A program made the position numbers and the translations under genes. Below, in pieces: positions 1 to 13,800 of a stretch of 64,000 nucleotides of DNA. The notes beneath the pieces were generated by a model. It made no database searches. It was not told the DNA's origin and saw only the letters and a program-made list of their open reading frames with translations. This DNA comes from Watersipora subatra (lineage: Eukaryota > Bryozoa > Gymnolaemata > Cheilostomatida > Watersiporidae), in the NCBI RefSeq assembly GCF_963576615.1, contig NC_088708.1:5084001-5148000 (forward strand). The letters run 5' to 3'. How positions within the stretch are numbered: position 1 is the first letter of the stretch; each line of letters begins with the position of its first letter.

Positions 1-3000
1 CAATTTAAGTGAACTAACTAAAGATCTTATCGCAGAAAATCTTGTAAAGCGTGTAGATGCTGATCATCTAACAGCCGCCGGTTTCATGAAAATCATTCGA
101 AGACTGGAATTACACCAGGCTTCATGCCAAGACAACTTACTATACGTGTTGAGTTTGCTAAACAGCAAATGTAAGTAAATATTCAAAATCGATACTCTGT
201 CACTTTATCATCTGTAGACCATGAAGGGCGGTGGAGCGGGCAAGTAGTCAATTACATCATTATAAAAAACAGACAAAACTTTCCATGCCTTCTTTGCAAG
301 AATCGGCTTGCTTGCTTCTTTCTCAAACATACTATTGACCTAGTATCACCGCAGCTTTTGATCTATTTTTACATACTGTGTAAACAGTTGGCTAGCAATG
401 CGTATGTATTTTAGCATACCAAACAGCGTCTAAAAAGGCGTAATAATTTCTACAGGCTGTAGTGCCAGTATTACTTTGAGCAGTTTACAAATGGCTATCT
501 GGAAATTTAATCAATCTGAGCCTATAAGCCAACTACAGTAAACTATTGGAATATATTAGATGCTAATCAGCCTAGAGAGTGTCAGTTTATGAGGAATAGC
601 GTGATGTTCAATACCCTTAGTGAGCCTACATAGTCTCAACTACATATAGATAAGATATGATCATAGACTATACAGTATACCCATGATAGCGAACACAAAT
701 TGGACACCTTCTGGATTGTGCTTCAAGCTTAGTAATTATTCATCACGGAACAAGTATGTCATAGAGTTCATGATCTGCTTCGTTCAATAGCTCTGCTCAG
801 TGTATATTGAGGCAATCTGCAATTGCTCACTCATTATTTAGTAGTTATAGCATGGTCCAAGTAGCTGTATCTGATCAAGCATTAAGTGTGTGCCCCAAGG
901 AATTTCATTTGAAGTCATTGTAAAAAGCAACCTTTGTAATTGTATTATTTTGGTATTAAGTTTACGTAGCTGTAAATTGTAATCAAAGTCATTCTTCGTA
1001 AGATGTTGTTTGTCAGTATAGTTAATCTGATTGATTTTGTTTGCATATAGTACTTTTATTGATGATGCGTGTAATACTAGAAGTTTATAACTTTCAGTTG
1101 CGTGATATTTACTCATGTTTCCCTTGGAATCTCTTGTTATTATAACAACTGCTTAACTAGATACCATGAGTAATGGTATGCTTTTTACAAAGTGAAAGAT
1201 ACGACCTTGTCTAGCAACTCTTTTTGATTCACAATTTAACATTAATATAAAACGCTCGGTGGCCTTGAGCACTTCTGCAGAGTGTATGCAAGTTAAAACT
1301 GTAAATAAAATCGACTGTTTCTAGTTGCCACAAAAATGCAATGTATAAAGTTGCTGAGAATTTGTTTAGAGTCTGAGAACTATTGCGACATAAAATATTG
1401 CAATGATTACAATCAATACCCTCCTCATCAGGGGCTGTGAGAACTGCTGCTCCTTGGGAATAAAATTATTCACCATGCGGTCTGTTAGTATGTATACCAA
1501 AGCTGTATGCATGGGATTATACTAAGTACCTATCAATCACGCAAATCAAATACTTCTTGTTCCACTAGCTGACGGCTTGGGAGAAGCGGATTTAAAGGAA
1601 TGCTTGGCTATGATCAATATGAAGAATTGCTCTGTAAAAGCCCTACGTCACGCTCAGCAGACGAACAGCATTCCTGCAGACTTAGTGCTCATCGCTGCCT
1701 TGGATCTTTGCGAGAAACTTCAGGAGAAGTATGATGCCTCAGCACAAATCATCCAGGTTGGCCAAGCTCTCTGTGTTTGCCTGAGTAAACTCCTACTTGA
1801 CTTGAGCAATGCTCATGAGCATGCTGTAATAATTCCCTATAAACTCTGAAAGGTCTTCTGTTAGAAAATGCCATTAGAAAAAGATTAGTTGCAGACAGAT
1901 GTAATTAAAAAACCACATGATGTGTTATACACACTGCAACTAAAATTATAATGACTGTTTCTTGAACTTGAGGTTATGATGAAATGAGGTTTCCATTCAT
2001 TTACTTATTAGTATGTGACAAAGGTTTATCGTGGAAGACAAGATTGTGAAAACAGTAATTCCTTGGTATTTTCTTTGATTCGCATATTCAGAGTCATCTT
2101 CTCAGGCCTGCGCTAGCTTGAAAAAACTTGTCCTAGTTATTGCTTTACAAATTGTTATATCAGAAATGTAGTGGACAGTATGATTTTTTAAGGATAATTG
2201 CTTAAGGTAAGTTTATCTAACCTGACATACCAAGACTAAACATGCCAATTATAATATGTCATCTTCAAACATATTTACATGTTAGCTCCATTTTTGCTCC
2301 AGTGTTCTTTCATGCTCTCTAGCAACACGTATTTCACTTTCTTGCTTAAAAGTATGAATTTGGCGCATTTATAGCAAATGTTCCTTTTTAATCCTTGTAA
2401 AAAGATGAGCTGGGAGTCTGAAGTACTGCCATTTTTTGTGTTTTATTGTTCCAAAGCCAACTGAAAATACCTAAAAGTTGCGTATGCATTTTTATACTGA
2501 CTTGGCTGTTATCACAGGTTGTCAGAAAAAGTTAGAAATGTTATAATTATTTAAAAATAATACGATAATACCGCTAGTCCACATTGTAACAACTTCAGTC
2601 AAAAATTTGTCATACAGTATTCTGCTTTTAAAGTTCAAACATAGTTGTGTTTTAGTTCTAACAAACTTCAAATGTATTCATGAGTAAAATATCTAACATT
2701 AAAAGTCAACCAGCAATCTCTTAGTAGTGTTTATAGTTGGCCTGCTTCAAACCCTACAGCTGAGTGCATTTACACTTGACCTTCATGTGTATGACATGAC
2801 GTTAACCAAACTGTAAAGCAATGCTGGTATATAGAATAACTTAGCAAGAGCTTTCTAAAAATAAGGAGAGCTCTCTCAATTGTCTGCAAGCCTTTCTTCA
2901 GCAAGCCTTCCACTCGCTATGTATCTAAATCCTTGAGCACTGTAAGGGGCAGGAATATTGAATGATTCGTGAATGGCATCTTACGAAGTGGCTCATAGCA

Positions 3001-3934
3001 CTAGTTATATGTGCAAAGAGACACACGCTGAGAGCTGATTGCTTACTGTTTATTAAAAGTATTGTATCTCACATCTGCTAATCCAATTCCTTTGTGAATA
3101 TATTCTAGGACCAGGAGAAGGAGATCTCAAGCCTGATGCTTGATAACTTTGGCATGTTGAGAAATGATGTGAGTCCTCAGAGACATTCAAAGCAGGTACA
3201 GTATTCTAAATAGACGTTCAACTCAGACCGCAAGTTTTATTTTGTGCTGAGCTGAATTCAAAGAACATAAATAAAACTAAAAAATGTTGTGTCGTTTGCA
3301 TCATTTGAAGTAGGGAGCAATTATGCCAGTGCTCAGCAGCACGCCTCATAGCAATTAGTTTATTTTTTTGCGCAAAGATCAATAAATACCATTCTATCAA
3401 TTATGAAAAGTGTGAATAATATAGTTTCCCAAGGAGGCTTATGATATACAATGTTAATTATATAATACTTCATTAATGGTTGAATAAAATATTAATTTTT
3501 ATGTTAATATCAATTTTATTATTTAACTAAAGTTACTGGAAACTTTGTGCATATCATATTTTCTACCAAAAAGTCATAAGAGCTTTGATTATGTTTGAAT
3601 GCTTAGCCAGATTGATCATTAGTCATCAGCTGCCATGAAAGTTTAGCTTCTTGATTACTTGTGTTCTAAATTCAAAGCACCTTATTGTAACATATCATTA
3701 TGGTAGCTAAACACCTCATTTTAGGTCAGAGTATCCTCCCACAGCAACTTTTATGCCTCCCCGACTAGGTCAGACTCTAGAAGTGGCTCGAGTTCGTCGA
3801 CTAGCAATGGAAGGACGGTCGATGGGCTGTGGTCAGATCACACTTTAACTCAGTCGACCAACTCTCTTCAAGAACACAACACAAAACTCAGCGAGTATCT
3901 TCACCGACAGCGGCAGACCAAACTGTGGAAATAA
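1..3934 (+). CDS. Unrecognised gene, 3' part (four exons, 5' end outside window)
   Basis: Four coding exons join in one open frame: 1-170, 1569-1757, 3109-3195 and 3725-3934 (TAA). Acceptors and donors are AG/GT (for example donor AAAT|GTAAGT at 171), and phases agree at all junctions (phase 1, 0, 0). The readable C-terminal stretch is about 218 residues. The first two exons are helical and leucine-rich (for example NLLYVLSLLN, LVLIAALDLCEKLQEKY), a short acidic piece follows (QEKEISSLMLDNFGMLRND), and the last exon is a Ser/Thr/Arg-rich low-complexity tail (SDSRSGSSSSTSNG) ending RQRQTKLWK. No catalytic motif, signal peptide or membrane segment is visible. I do not recognise the family; the shape suggests an intracellular scaffold with a disordered tail, which is only an inference. 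The exon 2 donor (CAG|GTTGGC) is the weakest call. Introns 171-1568, 1758-3108 and 3196-3724 show nothing else coding. Confidence 0.7.
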
Positions 3935-4874
3935 AAAATTTCTTCGAGTTTCAAAACATTTCGACTATTTCAAATAGACGCATTTTTATTTATCAGGTTT
4001 AGTATTTTGTATAAGAATGTTTGCGTATATTCGTAACAGTGAAATTTTTTGTAATTATGATTTTTTTCTGGTTATGGTAGTAGTTTGTATATTAATTGTC
4101 AAATGTTACTAGCATTATAGATAAAACGATTTTGTAGCATCTTTGTTTTTTAAAGCATATAATGCTAGTTGGACAGTGTGTGTGACATTTTGGGTGTGGA
4201 ATAGAAGTAGCAGTATTTAAAAGGATATTTCCGTCCAATTTTTGTGCTGTTTTGTCAGTGTGTGCGCCTAGCTTATTAGAACTGTGCCGAGTTGTTAGTG
4301 TCTATGATTTAAAGAATTAAACTTTTGAAAAACACAAAATTATTATGTTAAAACCTTTTCGATGTCTATGGCATCACCTAGACTCTGAGGATAGGCAATA
4401 ATGGCTTACAATTTGTGTTGTATTGCTTTATAGTTGAGGTTGCAGCCTGCTTAGCACAATGCAGTCTCATGATATACGATTTTAATTATATAATAGTTCA
4501 TTAATGATTGAATAAAATAACCATAAATGCTAAGCAAACTCATGAGACTGCTTAGCACAATGCAGCATCATAAGTTCCAACATTGTTAGCATTTTTGCTA
4601 AAACAAGATCTCATATAAAATATGATAGCCTTACGTAATTCTGCAAGCTGAGCGTGATTATACAATATTCGCTTTTTATTGATGGAATCGGTTGATGTGC
4701 GTAAGACTTTTCACTAATAAACTCTGTTAGCTTCTTTAGGCCAGTACATATATATGTAATCAGTGGCACCAAATCTGCAGATTTACGGCAAATTTTTTAC
4801 ACAGTGTTAGTATTGTTGCCAGCAATGCAAAACATCAGTGGATTTTCTGAAAAGCCTAGTACAAATAAACCGAG
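3935..4874. other. Intergenic stretch with short dispersed repeats
   Basis: No coding exon is visible. A ~50-bp AT-rich segment beginning ATGATATACGATTTTAATTA at ~4471 closely matches one at ~3441 in the last intron of the upstream gene. The motif CTGCTTAGCACAATGCAG occurs twice here (~4448 and ~4549), about 100 bp apart, as a direct repeat. These look like remnants of one dispersed repeat family. An ATTAAA-like polyadenylation signal for the upstream gene lies at ~4316. Confidence 0.45.
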
Positions 4875-7800
4875 ATGGTTCAGAATAGCTCTTGCGTTAA
4901 ACTGAGAACTACAAGAGATGAACAACCTGTATTCAATAGGGATAAGCTGGAACTGAATATTATTAGACCGAGAAAACTAAACGGTAAAATCAAACCTCGT
5001 ACAGGTGAGTTTCAATTAACTAACTTCAATCAGATCCCCTATTAATAACTGTGAGAAGATGTAGTAGACCCATGTTGCTGCTATAAATGCAATAGCAGCA
5101 GGCCTGCCCCCATCAGAGTCCAGTATATTTAGTTTCTCGTTGCTGCACGTAACAGTATTATACACATTCTATGACAGCATGATCACAAACTCCACTAAAC
5201 ACTATCGTCAACGACGAACGGGTAGCTACAATTATTATTGTGCACGTTTTTCCTTCAATGTTTTCAACTCAATGCGCTATGGTAAATATTACCCTTGTTA
5301 TCAGCCGACCTGATACCGCTATTATCAGTCACATATCTGTCATGTTTTCTAAAGCTTAACAAGACTAATCCAATATTTGAAATTGCATTTGTCATGCCCT
5401 AGCAATGCTCTTACCTTAGTTATTCAAGTGCTTAAACTATCAGTGCATATATGACTGTATAACGGTAGCAATCTTTGGGCAATGTTCTACATGCTACATT
5501 CTACTGCATAAAAATAACACCGAAATTGACTTCATGTGTTACCCAGTTCTTCGTACAATCTGTATATTATCCTGAACAATAATCAATCTACCACTAATGT
5601 TTTTCCATTTATTACTCAATTGGTTGAGACAATGTTTATTAAAAAAATTCATATGAATAATTTTTCACTTTTGTTAAAAATAAATGGCATTCAAGTCAGC
5701 TAGAACACTTAATCATCAGTACATTGTCCTTGCAGGTAAGTGAAAATACAAAAGAAGGATTGCTAATAGTTGTCCCTACTCCTAATTAGTCAACCAACAG
5801 ATATTCGATACGATAATAAACTATCTGTAAAAACTACTTAATTTTTCTCATCTTGAACCGCTCATACCTCAAACAATAACAATAAACTGACATTTCTTAG
5901 TTTATATCTCATTGCCACATTCCCACTTTCTATTTGAGCATCCAACCATAAAAATACGGTCAATGCCTTGAGATGAAGGTCATTTAAATTCTCAGTTGCA
6001 AAAGTAATTTGTAGTACTCGATGTACACCCATTTATTATAAGAGATATGGAACCTGTTTTTTCTTGTGCTATTCAGCTCTCCTCAAGGAATGTCCATTCC
6101 AACTCAAGCTGCTGTGCCCCTGCCATACATCCCTTATTATCTCAATTGCAAACTTGAGCTTTCCTAGTTTGTCCCCACTAACTTAGCTCCGTTTTCTGTC
6201 TCCATACAACATTGCTGGTCAGAGTGCAATCTGCTATTTTTAAACTCATATACGTCCTTGGTAACAAAATATTAACTATGCAATTCTGTAGTGGCTGTCA
6301 TAAACTAGCTTGCTTGAACCTTTGCCTGGCTACAGAAGCTGAAAGAAATAGCGATTTTCAAACAATATCAAGCTCACAGAAAGGAGAGTCACTCCTCTGG
6401 TATAAGTTCACTGACTGGACACACCCATACTACCACAGATCAGAAGGGCAAAGCGCCTTAGATGCCGTTGTGAAGGACCTTAAGCCATATTGGAATCAGG
6501 TAGATAACCGCATGTAATATTTAGTGAGTTGTTCAGTGCAGTGAAACTTGCCATCAGAGAACAATACTCACGCTCACCAATGACCTAGTTCTAAGGTGTT
6601 TCTGTCATGCAATGTTAGCCTAACACTTCTATACAATTATAAATGTATTATCTTATGTTACAGTTTAAATTTACTTGGCGCACAAGCAATAGGAAGGATC
6701 TTAAACCCGTGATACATGTATGTACATGGCGTTTTATCATAATGGTGGCTAGCTTATGTAAATCTCAGAAGAGATAGCAAGTGACCTTTACAAGCTGTCT
6801 ATAGCTAGCCCTATTAGTATATTTATTAGCAGTTCACTCGTACAGCATATCAATAACAATAGCAAAATTCACCATCAATCTAAAGATGCACTCAACAATT
6901 ATAATACCGATTCTTTTAATCTTTTGTCAAAAGAAATACAATGCATACATAAACTTAGTAGTTTCAAGTCTTCCTCGCATACATTTTTTTTTGTGTTTAT
7001 GACACTACATGCCGATACCTTTTTATTTATTGATTTTTTTGCACAATATATATATATAAAGAATTTTCTATTAAATTAATTAAGGACAGCAAAATAAAAA
7101 AAACTATATATATAGGCGTACTAGTTAAATGCCTGGCATTGCATGGGTATTAATAATCAGTTGGAGTTAACATAATTGCCTGCCACTTGCCATTAGTATG
7201 GTACATTGTCAATGGCTACTTTGAGTAAGCTATTATCCTATTGCTAAACTTACTAATAATAGTCGTGAGAGCAAGCTTTACTGACATTGCTCTGTAACAT
7301 CATGCAGGGTAGCTATGCATATTCTAACCGAAATGACGACTCATCTCACCCAATAAATTAATTAATCTTGCATTGCTGAATTGGCTAGCACAATGCCTGG
7401 GAAATAGAAGGCTCCGAGATCAAATCTTCTGGGATACGAATTCTTCATTCAAGATTTTAATAGCTAGAGTCACACTGAATCGCAGACACAAACTTTGAGA
7501 TTTATATACATGGACTAGCTACTTGGCCACTATATGGCCGAGTAGGATATACATATATAGTTTACTATATATATATTCTAAATGTGTATAACCTTATTTC
7601 ACAATCCTAATTCATGATAGTATTATCAGAAAGCCAGTTGTATAAGATATACCTGTTCCCAATCTGCAACACAGAGAATGCATGTGATACTGCTTTGTGA
7701 TTAATATGCTGTATTTACGCAGAAGTTCTGATCAGCTTGCTTATAAATAGGCTGATGCTCCATGCAGCTGTTGTATATTTTTAGTGTCCTATTATTTTAT

Positions 7801-10800
7801 CTTTGGAACCCGCTATTTGTCATTTTAGGGGTTGTTTTAGTCTCATCTTATGCAAATCTCTGCCTGTAAGCATAGCTGTTTTTTTGACTGTAATAGGCCA
7901 ATACTTATGATATAACATATCACTCATGTGAACTTGCGATTATCATTAATTTTGATGTCAATTTGGGAGTACCTGCTAATCTAAGGAATGATGCTTACCT
8001 TCATGTACATTTATAAGAATCTTGCCTAAGTTTCTGCGCATAACCTTTTGGCGCATTAGAATTTAGCCTGGATTCACTAACCTTGACATGTATTCTACTT
8101 GTGCTTTATGTGAGCTGTTCATGCAAAAGGATAGACATGCATGTCTGTCTCTTGATTGTCTATTCTTTTTAGAAGATGGCACCAAGTATTTTTTATGTGC
8201 AAAGGAGTCAACAGTTAGCTAAACCAAAGAACAATATGAATATTTAGGTAGTGCAAAAATAATAGAAACCGTGTCAAGTGGCTGCTAGCACATCTTTGGA
8301 TAAAATTTTCTAGAAGCTTTCGGCAGAAAGCATACATCATACATGCTGCATACATCATGCAGTAATCTGTCAAATTGGTGTAGTATGGATGGGGTCATAT
8401 ATATAAATGTAAATATATACATTTAATATTTATATACATCTTATATATAAATATACATCATCTATATATATACATCTTATATGCAAATAGAAGTGTGTGT
8501 ATTTTGTATCAGTAAAAGAAATAAAATGTTTTATTTCTCTTACTAAGACAAACCAATAGCTTACTCAAACTTACTTATTTGATAAAATGTTATAAATATA
8601 TATGATGTATATATATTTATATATAAAATGTATAAATATATATGTATATACATCTATATATATAAGTTGTATACATATAGCGTACTGAACAGGTATAGCT
8701 TATACAACCGGCCTTCTGATAATACTATCATAAGGAGTGTGAAATAACGTTACCGTATACACGTTTAGAATAAGAAGTCGTAACAGTCGGATAACAGGAT
8801 CTTATAGCTATGACAGAGGGGATAGCAACACATCATAGCTATGACAGGGGAGATAGCAACACGTCATAGTTATGACATCAGTAAATCTTTGACATCAGCA
8901 TGCTCATTTCTACCAAGTTTTATCTTCAGTGTTAGCTGTTAGGTGCACCTAAAAATAGGTAGACAGACAACTCCGCAGCCAACATAGTTAACAACTTAAC
9001 ATTGCTGACAAACACAAACCGCTGTACTTCTCCAAGAAGAACATCAACAAATTTTTTTATAACTTTTCCAGTTTTACTAAATTTAGGAAGCCGTTCAGTA
9101 TATAGGTCACAACTATATTACAAACAATTGTCTATAAATATAGATATCAAAAAATAATTGGTTTATATTAACTAATATTCGTAAAATAGTAAACAGTGTT
9201 TTGTACCGTATAATAGGGCTGTATCTTTTTCCACCAGTTTCCTAAGCATGTGTCTAGGCTTGTCTGTAAAAACACTCCAAAAATGGTCCAAGCCAAAAAT
9301 TTTTATGAACAGGATGTGAACTTTTTCAATTTAACACCAGAGGGCAGCTTAACAACAAAAGGGAGTGTAACAACACAAAGGGAGTGTAATGGCAGAGGAG
9401 AGTGTAACAACAGAGGGGAGAGTAACGGCAGAGGAGAGAGTAACGATAGAGGGGAGAGTAACAACAGAGGGAAGAGTAACAACAGAGGGGAGTGTAACAA
9501 CAGAGGGGAGAGTAACAACAGAGGGGAGAGTAACAACAGAGGGGAGAGTACCAACAGAGGGGAGAGTAACAACAGAGGGGAGAGTACCAACAGAGGGGAG
9601 AATAACAACAGAGGGGAATATAACAACAGAGGGGAGAGTAACAACAGAGGGGAGAGTAACAACAGAGGGGAATATAACAACAGAGGGGAGAGTAACAACA
9701 GAGGGGAGAGTAACAACAGAGGGGAGAGTAACAACAGAGGGAATTGTAACAACAGAGGGAAGAGTAACAACAGAGGGGAGAGTAACAACAGAGGGAAGAG
9801 TAACAACAGAGGGGAGAGTAACAACAGAGGGGAGAGTAACAACAGAGGGGATTGTAACAACAGAGGGGAGAGTAACAACAGAGGGGATTGTAACAACAAA
9901 GGAGAGTGTAATGAGTAGCTATTATAATTAACAACTGAATAGCTTACTGTCAGCAATCAGCATCACTTGTTTTTTGACAATGTACCAGTATAAAACCTCA
10001 TTTTGTGCTCCATGATTTGGAGACAAGTCGCTTAAATTTATGGCCTGATACTTACTCATTAGGCTATAAAAAGCAACAAGGCACCTACAATATTATACAC
10101 AATACGTACATTAGACTTTTTTTCAAGTTCATGTTTTGCAATCTTTATCGATAATTCATTGTGAAAGCTGTTTTGATCAACTGGGCTTATCAAAACAACT
10201 ACTTATAAGGATTTTAACTATTTAACAAATCTGTAAACAATTACTAGGTGAAGGCTGATATAGATAACAGCTGATATAGATAACAGCTGATATAGATAAC
10301 AGCTGATATAGATAACAGCTGATACAGATAACAGCTGATATAGATAACAGCTGATATAGATAACAGCTGATATAGATAACAGCTGATACAGATAACAGCT
10401 GATATAGATAACAGCTGATACAGATAACAGCTGATATAGATAACAGCTGATACAGATAACAGCTGATATAGATAACAGCTGATATAGATAACAGCTGATA
10501 CAGATAACAGCTGATATAGATAACAGCTGATACAGATAACAGCTGATATAGATAACAGCTGATATAGATAACAGCTGATATAGATAACAGCTGATATAGA
10601 TAACAGCTGATATAGATAACAGCTGATATAGATAACAGCTGATACAGATAACAGCTGATATAGATAACAGCTGATATAGATAACAGCTGATATAGATAAC
10701 AGCTGATATAGATAACAGCTGATATAGATAACAGCTGATATAGATAACACCTGATATAGATAACAGCTGATATAGATAACACCTGATATAGATAACAGCT

Positions 10801-13800
10801 GATATAGATAACACCCATTTGTATGTTGAAGCCGATGAGAAGGCCAACAACGACATTTGGTCACTATGCAAGCATCTACAAGCCTCCCCGAAAGCATGAA
10901 GCTCTTGGCGCTGGCTATCAAGCATTGGCAGATTTGGACTACCACCAACCGAGACAGACATACAGCCGCTACACCCTACCAAATCCACAGACAGCATCTC
11001 TACACACCCTGCAAAACCCTTTAGAAAAACATCGATCTATACCCTGTCTAAGGGACCAAGGAATATTCAGTAGCGGCTCACACAACTACAACCATGAGTG
11101 TGGCTTGACAAACCTTGGCAGTGCAAAAGAGAATCAGTCCATCAGCAACAGAAACACAGAACAGTGTTCACTAGAAAAAGAGACACAGAGAGAGGTAGAA
11201 GGGAAAATTGCAGCAACCACCAAAAGAAATGCCCAGAGAACAAGGAAGCAGGTTTCGTGGGCTGACCAAGTTACCTATTCCGAGGATAGCAGTAGAATGA
11301 TTACACAAATTGGTAAGCAGAACAGAAACAACAATGCTTGTAACTGTACCCAAGATGACGTACCTTTACAAGGACAAGAACTAATCACCAGGGCATTATC
11401 TGAATCAGCTACTGACAAATTAAGGGCAATGAAAGAAGGGAGATATTACCGTTACATGGATACAAACTCTCAGCAATGCATTAGTGATGTACCGACTGAC
11501 TATTTTTCCCAAGAGGACAATATAGTGTACAACTTTGTAGCAAACGAGAATGAAGACTGCAGGTATGTTGCTGAAATATACAAACTGTTTAAGTTACAGT
11601 ATAGTAATTTAACTTGAGGACTCATGCGTAGAATGTGTTACACATGTATTGGTACATAAGTTTTTATTAGGTTTCGAAATACTACCACAGATTCGCTTGC
11701 AGCAGGGATGAGTGAATGTGGATGCTAACGCTTGCGCAGCCCTATTGTGGAGTATAAAGTAACAAGCTAACATCGCTTGTTGAGGCTAATATTGCTGATA
11801 CATGTAGGCTACAAATATTTCGGTATACATATAGGTATATACATAAATATATACCTATGTATGTAGATGTATATGATTTATGTTCCAGCATGCCAGGCAG
11901 TAAGGAGAAGAGCGGGCTAGAAAAGATGAAATATCTATTAGCTACTAATCAGATAAACTATCCATTGTAAGTTAATATCATGCCTTATTAATGCAAGAAA
12001 GCTACAAGACGACAGATTACATGAATATTAGATGTGCAAAGGCCTAGACACCTGGAAAAACAATGAGCTAGCATATCGGCTTCAAAAGGCATCCTTCAAC
12101 ATAAAAAATCCCTAATGACAGGAATTATGATATGAAGCTTGCGGTCTTATACTGTGCTATTACATGATTGTTTATCTTTCATATTGTAAGTCGTCTGCTG
12201 GTACTAATAAGTTGCGGATGATTTGATTACTCGTAAATATTCAGAAAACTTGTCTAATACAGATGAGCAATAATGCACTTTTATTCGTTGTGCAGCTGCA
12301 AACGAGGTATACCAGGCTATTCTGGGCATGTACCAGAGAGCATCGTTGACCTGCCTCTCATCAATCATTCAGCATGCACTACTAATCGAAGCTATCAGAC
12401 GTCTTACAGAGACATCTTCTGCAGGTTAGTAAACTAGTCAACTAATAATGATATATATGTTTCTAGTAATAATCAGCTAATAATATTATATATGACTCTA
12501 GTAATAGTCAACTAATAACGTTATATATGACTCTAGTAATAGTCAGCTAATAATGTTATATATGACTCTAGTAATAGCCAGCTAATAATGCTATATATGA
12601 CTCTAGTAATAGTCAGCTAATAATATTATACAGTAATACTTCAACTTACGAGTGCTTCAACGTACGAGAAACTTGAGATACGAGCCAGCTTTCAAGCAAG
12701 TTTTAGCACTAACATACGAGCCATGTTTGAGATACGAGCACTTGAGTCAGTTGCCAAGTATGCCAGAGGTGTTTTATGAGAACAGCATCACTCTGTATTT
12801 TTCAATTTCTCAGGTTATACTTTTGTACCGTGTTTTTTTGTGTGCGATTTTAAGTGCAGAATTATGTGAATTAAAAGTACTGTGCGTCGACCGAAAGTTT
12901 GCCAGTAAAATGAAAGATAATACAAAGAAAAAGCAAATGATAACAGTCGATATTAAACGGAAAAATATTGAAAAATATGCGAAATGTGTATGCGTGATTC
13001 AGCTAGCTCGGCAATATGACAGAAATACATTCATAATTATCAAACAGAAGGATTATATTCAGGGCATTTAGTTCGCAAAAGGACTAACCATAGTTTCTAA
13101 ACGGTGCAGCGATCTTCACGACCGCTGATGGCATTGGACAAATAATTGGCCGGTGACAGCGTAACTGAAACGATGCTATGTGAAAAGGCCGGCGCTATCT
13201 ATCCAAACTGTTTAATAGACATTCGGACAAGCTGGCTAGTGGTCGTGCGTTAACCATTTGTGACGACGCCTGTGTTCGTCCTAATCGCAACATGTTGCAA
13301 GGGCGACAAAGGCAAACGTCCTTAGATAGGTTTATCTTAAAACGACCGGCTAGTCGTGAAAGCGAAAAAAAAGGAAAAATTTCTCGCTAACCAGCGACAA
13401 ATTTCAAACTATGAATGCCGAAGAAATTTTAATCACGTTTAGTTGAAAATGAAAGTTTGCTTTTAGGTTTGCTTCTAAGTTTGTCTTAAAACCCCTTGAT
13501 AAAGTCCAAATTTATCAAGGACAACTGTTGTAACGAAGGATAACTTATATCTCCCTCCCTGGCAAATGCGAGTGTTAACTGCTATTGTATGTATTTAATT
13601 TTACATTTTAATTAATCACATTTCCTTGCATTATTTTTTGTTGTTTTTTGAAAGCATGTAGTACGTAAGGACAATAACCAACATGTTCTTTCTGTTACAA
13701 TATCTTGTTTTGAGTGTTTTATTTGCTTTTTTTAGATTATGGAAACCAATCAATATATATTTAATTGTTCTATATATAAATGAATTGCACCAACATGCGA

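Noticed and set aside
9250..9956. Long open frames on both strands (ESNNRG repeats, Leu-rich and Cys-rich repeats)
   Set aside because: An 18-bp stop-free unit opens several frames at once; no splice or start context supports translation, and the array lies in an intron.
10218..10997. Open frames on - strand with a YLYQLLSISAVI-type repeat
   Set aside because: These are the 16-bp minisatellite read in three shifted frames; they overlap a well-supported + exon on the other strand.
12652..13071. 139-residue open frame as a host gene
   Set aside because: The second half is the start of a pogo/Tigger transposase and the frame begins within the terminal repeat of the transposon.
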